A stretch of DNA of 21,640 nt from Aureobasidium sp. EXF-3400 (lineage: Eukaryota; Ascomycota; Dothideomycetes; Dothideales; Saccotheciaceae). Shown here piece by piece: positions 9,130 through 17,129 of the stretch. Under the pieces are notes generated by a model. The model saw only the letters and a program-made list of their open reading frames with translations. It was not told the DNA's origin and did not search any database. The position numbers were made by a program, and so were the translations under genes. The stretch lies in assembly GCA_024195585.1 (NCBI GenBank), contig SWBL01000549.1, positions 1 through 21,640 of the forward strand, written 5' to 3'. Every line of letters begins with the position of its first letter. The first letter of the stretch is position 1.

Positions 9130-9444
9130 ATGTCTAACAACACCATGATGCTCGTCCTCGCCCTACTCATTGAGGCCTTCTACGTCTTCCTCGCCCTCGC
9201 CCTCCTGTTCTGGTCCCTCGCCCTCCTACTGCGCGTCTGGTGCCTCTGGCTCGAGCTGGAAGGCCGTCGCGACCTCCGCTGGGGGGAGGCTCAGGAGGAA
9301 ATCGAGAGATTGTGGTTCCTCGTGCTTCGCGTCTGGTTGGTGGTGTACCTTATGGTACTTCTGGAGACTCTGCTAGTTAAGGTATGTAGACAACCTGTCT
9401 CCTGAGTTTGGACGAGCCTGATGTTCGCCCTGTAGAAGCACTGA
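9130..9444 (+). CDS. Small two-helix membrane protein
   Basis: Exon 1 is 9130-9381, the intron 9382-9435 (54 nt, GTATGT...CTGTAG, phase 0), and exon 2 9436-9444 codes only Lys-His-stop. The product is 86 residues. Residues 7-37 are an almost unbroken run of Leu/Ala/Phe/Val/Trp. A short charged hairpin follows (L-E-G-R-R-D-L-R-W-G-E-A-Q-E-E-I-E-R), then a second hydrophobic helix (about 62-83), so both ends probably face the same side. Without splicing the frame ends seven codons later, so the exact C-terminus is uncertain but the protein is little changed. I recognise no family. The A/C-rich leader and standard intron argue that the gene is real. Confidence 0.65.
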
Positions 9445-9714
9445 GATCCCGAGAAGACGTCTAAGGGCGCAATACGCCATAAAAAGGCAGTGTGTTTATG
9501 ATTTTCGTATGCTATCCACCGAAAACCCCTGGTTTACTGGTGATTATTGACATAATTACAGGCCTTCTCTGGAAAGAGCACCCTTGAGGATAAGACTCTG
9601 CCTTTTTATAGCACTGACAAAATCGAACAAATTGCTCTAGAGAGTGTAAAAGTACATGAATACCAGAACTACGAACCAAAACCAAAACCAACTTCTGCAA
9701 CTCCCAATCTTTTC
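9445..9714. other. Convergent 3' region between the 9130 gene and the J-domain gene
   Basis: The two genes converge here, so this stretch should hold both poly(A) regions. It includes a short AAACC-type direct repeat (about 9676-9691). No gene is seen apart from the possible C-terminal continuation of the J-domain protein, which ends at 9715. Confidence 0.5.
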
Positions 9715-10018
9715 TTAGCGAATAGCCTGCTCCAAATCAAAACGCAACTTCGCATTTCTCAACTTCAATTTCTTCAAATGCTTTGCCTGTTCACTCAAAA
9801 TCCTTTTCCTTTCCAATGTTTTCGAATCGAAGCAATCCAGTTCTGATCTTGAGAGCTTTGATCTGTTCATCTCTAGGGCTCAGGGGAGCTACCTCGCCAG
9901 CATCGTTGTTGTGTCTTGAAACGCGGATGTGGAGTTTTCTCTTCAAGCGTCTGATCTCGGAGTCTCTGTCGGCGATGCCGTTGATGACTTTGGACCATCT
10001 GTTTCCGTAATCGTCTGA
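9715..10018 (-). other. Out-of-frame coding continuation of the J-domain protein
   Basis: The annotated frame of the J-domain gene stops at 9873, but better coding potential appears in the other two minus frames. From 10018 to 9791 a shifted frame encodes 75 residues with helix-like stretches such as R-D-S-E-I-R-R-L-K-R-K-L and D-E-Q-I-K-A-L-K-I, then TGA. From 9801 to 9715 the third frame encodes 28 residues, I-L-S-E-Q-A-K-H-L-K-K-L-K-L-R ending D-L-E-Q-A-I-R, then TAA. The shifts occur near 10018-10024 and near 9801-9812. Each would be cured by removing one base. I found no good donor/acceptor pair that explains both. Possible explanations are real frameshift mutations, assembly or sequencing errors, or unusual introns. 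Confidence 0.5.
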
Positions 10019-12356
10019 CTTCAGCCCGAAGATCGATGAGCTCTTCCAGGGCGCCCATTGCCATGTCTTCCACTGCAGTCTTTGTGGCTCTGGCGTATTG
10101 AAGCTGACCCTTCAGCAAAGTGATGGGCGTTTGTGGGCTGTCCTCTGCGCCAGGGTTTGTGGCAAGCTGTGGCTCGGCCTGTCCAGGAGCTGAGACTTTC
10201 GACTCACTTGAAGTCTTATCCGTGTCATTGGCGAACGTGACGTGGTGGTCAACCTTGGGAGTATCATCGGGGGTCTTTGGAGATAGGGTTGCAGGTCTCG
10301 AATCAGTCCCGTCAGTGACTGTAGGTTGCTGGTAACCCTTAGAGGCATTTGTGCTGCTCTGAGAATTGTGTTTTGATAGAGCATCGTGGGTGCTGGTTGT
10401 ACTAGCGGTCGTAGACTGTTGAACGGATGTGGAGTTACTGGTATCGGCTTGAGTTTCAGCGGACTTGTCTTGTGAGGTGTTAGCTTGAGGAGTCGTGCTG
10501 CCAGGATGCTCGGTATCGTGAGACGATTTGGCCTCGCAAGCTTGAAGACCAGGAGCTTTGCACTGCTGGAACGTTCCGTTCTGAGGACTTGCTGGCAGTC
10601 GCATTCTCAGAGAGGTGATTTGGGCTTGCGAGGTGTTGATGAAAGACTTTGTAGAGGCAGCTTTCGTCTCAGCGGCGAGAAGTTGATTTCTGAGCTGTTC
10701 AACTTGCTTGCGAGCAGCGGCCTCATTGTCATTGGCGACCTTCTCAGCCAACTGAGGTGCAGCGAGCACTTCTGAGCCTTTGTCGGTGAGCGTTTCCTTT
10801 TGGATTTGAACATCCGAGCGCAGAATAGCAATCTCAGCTTCCAGATCCTTAATCTTGTGCTGCGCCGTAGCATTGTTGTCGTCCGCGAGTTTCTGAGATG
10901 CCTTAGCTGTAGTAAGCTCGACCTGGGTCTTGTTGTGGCTGTCTGTGAGGGCTTGTCGTTGGTCTTGAGAGTCCTGCCGTGACTTGAGAATTTCTGCTTC
11001 CAGATCCTTGACGCGCTTCTGAGCAGCGGCATTGTTGTCGGTTGCAACCCTGGCATCTTCTTGGGCGGCGAATAGCTCAGCTGAGGCATGGGAGTGGTTG
11101 TTCCTGCCTTTCGCCTTTGCTTTTCCTCTGGCGAGAGGGTGCTGTTGTCCAAGGCCTGATTGGGCAGCAGCGAGCTGATCTGCCAACTTCTTGTTCTCCT
11201 TTCTCAAAGCAGCTTCGTTGTCGACAGCGACCTTGCGGGCCTTAGCTGCTTCAGAGAACTTGGCAATCTCCTCAGCGTTCTCGATCTTGAGTATCTTGTT
11301 CGAGTGCTCGAGTGCCTGAATGTGCATTTTCCTTCTCACCAGTTCGTCCTTCAAATCGCTTGTAGCAGGCTCAGCTGCTCCTTGCTCGGCCTTCTGTGAG
11401 TTTGCATCTTTGTGGACCTTAAGTTGAGCTTGTAGCTCCGTGATCAGTGCGTCTTTGTGTTCCATTGCCTCGCAAGCGGCATCACCGAATGCCAGCCCAG
11501 GGTTCTGCATCTGCCAGTCTTTTACCTCTTCCAAGAGCCTCTGGTGGAGCTCAGGTTGTCTCCAGGGCTTGAATCCAGATTGTTGCCTCATCTCGTACAA
11601 TGCTGCGACAGGTTGAGGCAGATGGTCTCTAATAGTTGAGTAGCCGACCATTCTATCGCAGCAGCGAGGGTTCTTGGTAGCTACTGAGTAAACGGAGTTG
11701 AAACAGCTAGGACACCAGCGATGCTCGGGGCAGAGTCGCGTAACGAAGTCGGCGCTGGGAGTCCTGCAACAGTGACAAATGGGTCGGCGGGCAAGGTTGC
11801 AGTCGTGCCACACGTCTCGGGACAGTATGTGCTCGACTTCTTCGAAGGTGATTTCGTACCTCACATGCAGTGTTCTTTGCGTCTTGTCAGGACGTGCTTG
11901 GAAGGCTTGATCGGCGCATATGTGGCACCAAAGACAGCAGCCACAAGACACTTGGATGTGACGGACTCCAGACACGTCTCGATGGCACTCAAAGCAGATG
12001 GTTGGTGGTCGTCGTGACCGCTGCGACGTGCGTGGATGCTTTGTTGAGCCGGCTGGTCTGAAGATGAAACAAGTGCAGGGCTCATCGTCACAGCCCGCAC
12101 AATAACCGCCAGAAGCTTTACCAGTGGTATTCTGCCCTCTCTCATCATATTTTTGTCGTTTTCCAGGATCGGAAAGGATCTCGTATGCGTGGTTGATCTC
12201 CTGCATCTTATGGGTTTGTTCTTCGCGCTTTTCGGCGCCATGTCTGTCTGGGTGGTTGGTGAGGGATGCCTGGCGGTACGCCTTCTTGATCTCATCTTGG
12301 CATGCTGTCGACGAGACTCCAAGGAGCTCGTACAGGGAGGCCTTGTCTTTTGACAT
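9873..12356 (-). CDS. J-domain (DnaJ-like) protein with Cys-rich RING/IBR-like region and long coiled coil
   Basis: 827 residues in one exon as read. The open frame continues upstream to 12449, but only the ATG at 12356 precedes the J domain. Residues 7-75 are a J domain with the HPD triplet at 35-37 and K-Y-D-E-R-G at its end; such domains stimulate Hsp70 ATPase. Residues 86-235 hold about 20 Cys/His, including C-x2-C (121-124), C-G-C-C-x2-C-x2-C (138-147), C-x-C-C (194-197) and C-P-x8-C-F-x12-C-C, which resembles the zinc-binding RING/IBR region of RBR E3 ligases. Residues about 300-570 are coiled coil with four copies of a 20-residue unit beginning V/L-A-x-D-N-x-A-A (near 376, 437, 490, 540). 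Residues about 600-740 are Ser/Thr/Pro-rich and disordered, and a final helix begins at 742. The true C-terminus is doubtful (see 9715-10018). A chaperone/ubiquitin link is inference from the domains. Confidence 0.85.
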   Translation of the reverse strand: MSKDKASLYELLGVSSTACQDEIKKAYRQASLTNHPDRHGAEKREEQTHKMQEINHAYEILSDPGKRQKYDERGQNTTGKASGGYCAGCDDEPCTCFIFRPAGSTKHPRTSQRSRRPPTICFECHRDVSGVRHIQVSCGCCLWCHICADQAFQARPDKTQRTLHVRYEITFEEVEHILSRDVWHDCNLARRPICHCCRTPSADFVTRLCPEHRWCPSCFNSVYSVATKNPRCCDRMVGYSTIRDHLPQPVAALYEMRQQSGFKPWRQPELHQRLLEEVKDWQMQNPGLAFGDAACEAMEHKDALITELQAQLKVHKDANSQKAEQGAAEPATSDLKDELVRRKMHIQALEHSNKILKIENAEEIAKFSEAAKARKVAVDNEAALRKENKKLADQLAAAQSGLGQQHPLARGKAKAKGRNNHSHASAELFAAQEDARVATDNNAAAQKRVKDLEAEILKSRQDSQDQRQALTDSHNKTQVELTTAKASQKLADDNNATAQHKIKDLEAEIAILRSDVQIQKETLTDKGSEVLAAPQLAEKVANDNEAAARKQVEQLRNQLLAAETKAASTKSFINTSQAQITSLRMRLPASPQNGTFQQCKAPGLQACEAKSSHDTEHPGSTTPQANTSQDKSAETQADTSNSTSVQQSTTASTTSTHDALSKHNSQSSTNASKGYQQPTVTDGTDSRPATLSPKTPDDTPKVDHHVTFANDTDKTSSESKVSAPGQAEPQLATNPGAEDSPQTPITLLKGQLQYARATKTAVEDMAMGALEELIDLRAEVRRLRKQMVQSHQRHRRQRLRDQTLEEKTPHPRFKTQQRCWRGSSPEP

Positions 12357-12972
12357 CGTGTCAGTCGCGTGTGGTGTAATGGGATATCTGTGTGCGTGAT
12401 GTCCAGGGAAGGCGATGGGATGCGCCGAGTCCAGACGTCTGTTATTCAATCCAGTTGAATAGAGCCGTCAGAGGAGCAGGCAGAGAACGAGTGTTGTCAC
12501 GCAAGAATAGTCGAAGACGCAACGACAAAGAAATGATTAGCTCGGTCTGGGTCGCGGAGCCACAAAGAGATTTCCCGTAAGGGTAGCCAAGGACAAAGCG
12601 AGGAGAGCTGTAACCAAAGCACAAAGCCGTGAATTGACAGCTTTGGAAAAGGACTAGTGACTTGGGATGAGTGTCTTTGGTTGTTCGTCAATGTCGTTCA
12701 GCCACTTGGGAAACTCCCCAAATGTGCAATAGGAGTCGGATGTGATAGCGAGAAGGAGTAAAGAACAACAATGGGAATAGACATAGACAAAGTTCACAGC
12801 AAGACCCGAGGACTGTCACAAATCATCGTATGAGAATGGGGGAGACGTTGATTAGAGACGATCTAAAACAACTGTGGTTAAGAAATGCTTTTTTGTGCCC
12901 GATGGGCTACTTTGGCGACGCGGGACCCGGTGCCCGACCCCTTATGCTGCGACATTGACCCGGCTTTCGTGC
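12357..12972. other. Promoter region of the J-domain gene and 3' flank of the 13318-12973 gene
   Basis: About 600 bases with no supportable gene. On the minus strand the last ~40 bases before the J-domain ATG are A/C-rich, like a fungal leader. Frames on either strand are short and uninformative. Confidence 0.5.
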
Positions 12973-13318
12973 TCAGCGGCGGCCGTGGGCGGACAAAGGG
13001 GGGTTCTTGAAGAAGATCTCCAGACCTCCTTCGTCTTCGCTGCTCTCGTTGTCGGAATCGACAACCTGACGGGCTGCATCAAGCAGCATGGCCTGCTGCT
13101 CCTCCTCGGCGAGCTCGAGCTCGCGCTCTCTGGCCTCGTGGTGGAGGCGGGCAAGACGGGCCTCCTCTTCAACGGCGCGCTCCAGGCGGCGCTCGTTGCG
13201 GGCATTGCGGGCGGTGCTGACTAGACATTAGTGTATGGTCAGGAGAAGCTGAATTTCAGAGAACTTACATGATCATGAAAAACATCATGATGTAGAAGGA
13301 CAGGAAGAAAAAAAACAT
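12973..13318 (-). CDS. Tiny N-terminally anchored, charged helical membrane protein
   Basis: Exon 1 is 13318-13269, the intron 13268-13217 (52 nt, GTAAGT donor, CACTAATG branch region, TAGTCAG acceptor, phase 2), and exon 2 13216-12973. The joined product has 97 residues. Residues 1-17 are almost wholly Phe/Met/Leu/Ile (signal anchor). Residues 18-70 form a highly charged amphipathic helix, with A-R-N-E-R-R-L-E-R-A-V-E-E-E and L-E-L-A-E-E-E-Q-Q-A. An acidic patch (D-S-D-N-E-S-S-E-D-E) follows, then a short tail. Exon 2 codons are strongly GC3-rich, unlike the flanks, which supports coding. An upstream acceptor at TAG (ending 13221) would give the wrong frame. Start and intron were found by hand. 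I recognise no family. Confidence 0.7.
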
Positions 13319-13539
13319 GATGATGGCTTCCAGGGAGAGAAGAGGGCTGCACTCGATGTATATTGCTTGTAAGGGGGGAAGAAAGAACGCTGATGGTGAT
13401 CCGTGGTGTAACGAAGGTGTCAACAAGTGAGAGATACGCTTCACTGATAGTGAGCAGGAGTCGTGTTTCGAGGTCGAGCAAACGGATTGAGTCGGGCGTT
13501 CCTCGAGTCGACTCCTGATTTCATCTCAATGGAAACGTC

Positions 13540-15430
13540 AATATGTTGCTTGCGTTGCTGCACACTATATTCTGTATCTTGATTCGATCCAGTGAGATTG
13601 TACACTTTTGCACCTGTTCAGTGGTCATTGTCTCCTGCAGAATATCTTTATGCCTTTTGATAGTGATTCCTGCCACATATCTGAGTATCGAGAGTCACCG
13701 AAGATCGTCTTGTAAGCATTTCCTCCTGCCATTTGATATTCATACGATGCTTGCACTACTTCACGCTCTGTTCTAAATCTTGATCCGATCCAGTGAGAGC
13801 GTGTACCTTTGCACCACTTCAGTGGCCAATGTTCGGGGTACAACAACTTTGTACATTTTGATAGTCATCAAGAATGCTTGTTGATGTACGTGGAGGTTTC
13901 AGAACTCCCTGAAATTCTCCGAGTCAATTCAGAAAACCTTCTCAACGTGACATTAATTTAATGTTTGCGTTGCTCCACATCATATTTAGAGTCTTGACTC
14001 AATCCATTGAGAGTGTGCGCTTTTGCACCTCTTCTGTGGTCGATCTCTTGTGTAGAACAACTTTGTGCATTTTGATAGTCATTCCAGATGCCTGTTTGCT
14101 AGGATTCCCTCGACGTGAGCATTGCTCCAATTCTGGGTTGCTCTGCTTCGCATCATGTTCCAAATATTGACTTGGTCCAGTGAGATTATACACTCTTGCA
14201 CCCCTTCTGGGGTCGATACCTCATGTAGAACATTTTTGTGCATTTTTATAGTCATCCGAAGTGCGTGTTTGTGGACTTAAAGATGATGAAGGTTATCCAG
14301 CGGTAGATGTCTGATCTAGGATATTTTTGTGCATTGTAATAGTTGTTGGGAATCTGTTTTTGAACTGGGAGCCACTTGCTGTTGTTTTCGGTGGACAATA
14401 TCTCCGTCATAACATCATTGTGCCTTTTGATAGCTATACAGGATGCTTTCTTTAGTGCTCGGAGTGGTAGGTATCGACCACTTGACATGATATAACATAT
14501 CTTCATGTCATCTTTAATGGCCGATATCGCGTAAACCATCGTTCTGCATCTTTATAGTCGTCTCGGGTATTTTTTTCATGTGTTTGAAGGCATGAGAGTC
14601 CCCTCCAATGGCCGATGTCTTATCCAGCATATATTCGTGCATCACGTTAGTTATCCTGGGCACTCTTTGTGTATCAGGAGTCATCAAAGATCGCCTTCGA
14701 TGGAAGATGCCTCGATGCGTATTTCTCCATGCCTTGTGATAGTGTCGTAAGACAATTTGCTTTGCCTTTGTTTTCTGAGAGGAGAAAGTAATGACGACTT
14801 GAAAGCGTACAAGGTAAACCCAACTTGCCTTCAATGGACAATCTCATCTGTGGCAGATCACTGCGCATTTTAATAGTCATTGGGATACTTGCTTGTGCAT
14901 TCGGAGCAGGTCCCACCGACTTTGAGGCATCTCACGAGCTCACGAGATTGAATATAACACCGTCTACTGTAAATCCCCTTTGGGAAACAACTTCTGAGCC
15001 TGAAGGCTATTGTGCTGCTGGGTGAAAGATTGCCTTTAGACTCGAAGAAGCAAAACTTGATTGCAAACTATCTCAGGCAATGCAGTATATCTGGTTACAT
15101 CCGAACGCTTCAATGGATGATATATCCGTTAGGATAACTCCATGCCTGTTGATAATGGTTCTGTAGGATTCTCGCATTTGTACTTGGAAGGGAAAAGCTG
15201 TCAAATCAAGTCTATATCATCTGCCAGAATGCACAGTGTCTACCAAACCATAATTTCGTCAAGAGAGGTGGTCTGAATTGGAGCTGCTTCGGTAAACGAT
15301 AGATCACCAAGGTTCACTTTGCGCCTCTTGAAAGTCACTAGAAAGTAATTCAATTCGTTTCAAGTCACCTTCAATGGTAGATATAGTATGCAGAACATCG
15401 TTGTGCATCATAACAGTAAATGAAAATAGT
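13540..15430. repeat. Degenerate tandem repeat array, left block
   Basis: At least 13 diverged copies of a core with plus-strand consensus TTGTGCATTTTGATAGTCAT, usually preceded by (T/C)AGAACAA or (T/C)AGAACATC. Cores lie near 13636, 13839, 14051, 14224, 14315, 14408, 14531, 14623, 14712, 14851, 15128, 15308 and 15389. About 30-40 bases before most cores stands CTTCAATGG(A/C)-GATATCT or a variant. Further out, several copies carry GATCCAGTGAGA-TGTACAC-TTGCACC and ATG-TTGC-TTGCTCCACATCAT. Spacing is about 170-210 bp in the first units and about 90-140 bp in the middle, so units have been lost or truncated. Copies differ by substitutions and small indels. No terminal inverted repeats or target-site duplications were noticed. 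Confidence 0.85.
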
Positions 15431-15550
15431 CGCTTGTGAATCTGAGATAGATGAAGCGAAGTCCGGTTCATCCATCAGATTGTACAGTGTTCTCAGACCA
15501 AGTCTCTGCCCGGAGAGACGATCTACCAGGATGCTGCTTTAGCGGACAGC

Positions 15551-16003
15551 ATGATCGTTCGGAACAAGACCTTGCAATACGATAGAATGGATACTGGATA
15601 TCTCGTCGCCCGCAGTGGCTTAGAGAAAAGCTCTCTTGTCGAGTCTCTGGCACATGGAGTAATTATCAGATTGCAAAATTGTGATACTGATTACTCGCTT
15701 GTCCAGAGAGAGCCTTTACTCGAGGGCTGCTTCAGCGAGCAATGGATAGCTAGCAAACACTGTGATGACTTCCAGCAGGTCATAAACGATGGCTCATCTA
15801 CTTGGGAAACATCAGAAGACTTCAGTGCACGATTGAGATATCATGTAGAGAGAGACATCCACAAGAAGAGATCATCACAGTACGAAATTCGGTTCATTGG
15901 CACGTCAACAAAGACGCTGTGCTTGATCACTGGTAGCTATAGCAAAATATGCATGGTTAGTATGATTCCGAGTCCCATACGTGCTTTGCGAGCTGCGTGG
16001 TGA
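15551..16003 (+). CDS. Hypothetical ORF inside the repeat region
   Basis: 150 codons from ATG 15551 to TGA 16003. The translation is of mixed composition, with no low-complexity bias, signal peptide or motif I recognise. A perfect donor (GTGAGT at 16000) overlaps the stop. Joining to the acceptor ending at 16051 (52-nt intron) gives an immediate stop as well, so the product barely changes. Repeat-array remnants (for example TCCATCAGATTGTACAGTGTTC near 15473) flank it. It may be a small gene, a fragment of an older one or a chance frame; codon use is not clearly coding. Confidence 0.25.
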   Translation: MIVRNKTLQYDRMDTGYLVARSGLEKSSLVESLAHGVIIRLQNCDTDYSLVQREPLLEGCFSEQWIASKHCDDFQQVINDGSSTWETSEDFSARLRYHVERDIHKKRSSQYEIRFIGTSTKTLCLITGSYSKICMVSMIPSPIRALRAAW

Positions 16004-16260
16004 GTCAAATCTGATCGAAGTGATGTCAAAGACCGCGGCCGGAGGATTCAGATGAAATCGAAGCCTGGGGAGATTGTGATGCGATTTCAATGTACTTTCC
16101 TGCCGAGCAAAACAGCGAGAGCAAGTGTGCTCCGTGGCATACGAAATTTTTGTATGCATTCATAGGCGATAGGAATTGATCGAGGAGAGAAAAGGAAATG
16201 GATGTTGGTACTCTACAAAAAATACAAGACTGGGTATCAGAAAAAGGGGAAAACGAACAT

Positions 16261-16500
16261 TCAACCACGACCAGCAACAATCCTCTCCAAAGCCTCCTCA
16301 ATAATGGCCTTCTGCCACTCAGGCAGGTCCTGAACCTCGCCGGCTCTCACCAAGAGGTCAACACTCTGCCTGGTGGCAGCTTCCTCCACAACTCTCTGCT
16401 GTTCCCTAGCAATGGTAGCAGCAAGGGCAGCAGCAACAGCGCCACCCAGAACCAGGGGCAAACCAACGACGACAGCGGCATTGGCGGGGGCAATGGCGCG
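16261..16500 (-). other. In-frame coding extension after the TGA of the Clr2-like gene
   Basis: The frame of the gene at 16962-16501 continues after its TGA for 79 codons to a TGA at 16263-16261. The translation is clearly protein-like. About 28 small hydrophobic residues (A-N-A-A-V-V-V-G-L-P-L-V-L-G-G onward to A-A-T-I-A) form a membrane-helix candidate. An amphipathic, acidic helix region follows (Q-R-V-V-E-E-A-A-T-R-Q-S-V-D-L-L, then E-W-Q-K-A-I-I-E-E-A-L-E-R-I-V). Codons are mostly GCC/GCT/GTT/GAG-type. The first AG after the stop is at the CTAG near 16409, and no good donor lies before the stop, so a spliced route is poorly supported. No in-frame ATG exists for a separate gene. Confidence 0.6.
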
Positions 16501-16962
16501 TCAGGGGCCACACAATGCGCAGCTGCAATGCTGCAGATCTTCCTTCATGATTGAGGTGAGGTGGACACCCCACGTGCGCCACGACTTGAAGTAATGGCCA
16601 CTGGGGTGTCCATAGATCCTCATCTCTCTGCGGCCTTGGTAGAGGCGGTGCTCAACCTGGTAACCAGCAGGGAGCCCGCGGGTTGAGAAGTTGCCTCCTA
16701 TGGTGGGAGTTAGGGAGATATCCATATAGACTATGCATTGTTTTGACTTACCAAAGAGGACTTGAAGATCGGCCTGGCGGCCAAAGGCAACGCGCCAGTC
16801 TTGTCCACCGTGGTGGGGATCCATGACTGCGAAGTCAGGATGGTTGTGGTGGCAGAAGGCCTGGACTCCGTCGGACGGCAGGAGGTCCAGGTCGATGCCT
16901 TGAACAGGCGCAGGAGCAGGAGCAGGAAGGCGCAGAGCACCAACAGTGGGATGATAGGCCAT
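16501..16962 (-). CDS. Clr2-like (cryptic loci regulator 2 N-terminal domain-like) protein, possibly truncated by TGA
   Basis: Exon 1 is 16962-16752, the intron 16751-16698 (54 nt, GTAAGT, CTAAC branch site, CATAG acceptor, phase 1), and exon 2 16697-16501, giving 135 residues to the first stop. The intron is a multiple of three and lacks stops, so retention would not break the frame. The pattern L-P-x-G-Y-x-(V)-x6-Q at residues 78-90, Y-G-H-P-S-G (99-104), F-K-S-x4-G-V-H-L (107-116) and C-x-C-x2-C (128-133) matches what I know of the Clr2 N-terminal family: G-Y-L-x-Y-G-H-P, then F-R-S-P-x-E-F-x-P-H-L, then C-x-C-x2-C. In fission yeast Clr2 is part of the SHREC silencing complex. The protein is much shorter than Clr2 and may be a fungal paralogue. 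The reading continues in frame after the TGA (16500-16261). The upstream flank lies in repeat array. Confidence 0.6.
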   Translation of the reverse strand: MAYHPTVGALRLPAPAPAPVQGIDLDLLPSDGVQAFCHHNHPDFAVMDPHHGGQDWRVAFGRQADLQVLFGKSKQCIVYMDISLTPTIGGNFSTRGLPAGYQVEHRLYQGRREMRIYGHPSGHYFKSWRTWGVHLTSIMKEDLQHCSCALCGP

Positions 16963-17129
16963 TGATGGTAGGCGAGACAGGTTGATGATGGTATGAAGGA
17001 GAGATTCTTGCTGTCTGGTCGCGCGCGAGGAGGAGGTTTGAATGTAAACAAGCACGAAATGTTGTGGTGACGCGAGACGGGAGTGCGCCAAGGGTGAGCA
17101 AAGCAGCTCTCCCAATGACCAAACGCTCC

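Noticed and set aside
12874..13224. 116-codon plus-strand ORF rich in Leu/Gly/Ala
   Set aside because: It is the antisense of the GC3-rich exon of the small membrane protein on the minus strand, which has the better protein and a standard intron.
13543..14170. Plus-strand ORFs encoding M-L-A-L-L-H / M-F-A-L-L-H and L-C-I-L-I-V-I peptides
   Set aside because: Similar because they are copies of the same tandem repeat; frames break often in this orientation and the minus-strand phase looks better kept.
16501..16503. TGA as selenocysteine
   Set aside because: Although it follows a Cys cluster, filamentous ascomycetes are not known to use selenocysteine; readthrough or mutation is more likely.
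16198..16554. 118-codon plus-strand ORF
   Set aside because: Antisense to the coding extension of the Clr2-like gene; Asn/Gly/Ser-rich translation is a mirror of the GCC/GTT codons of the minus strand.
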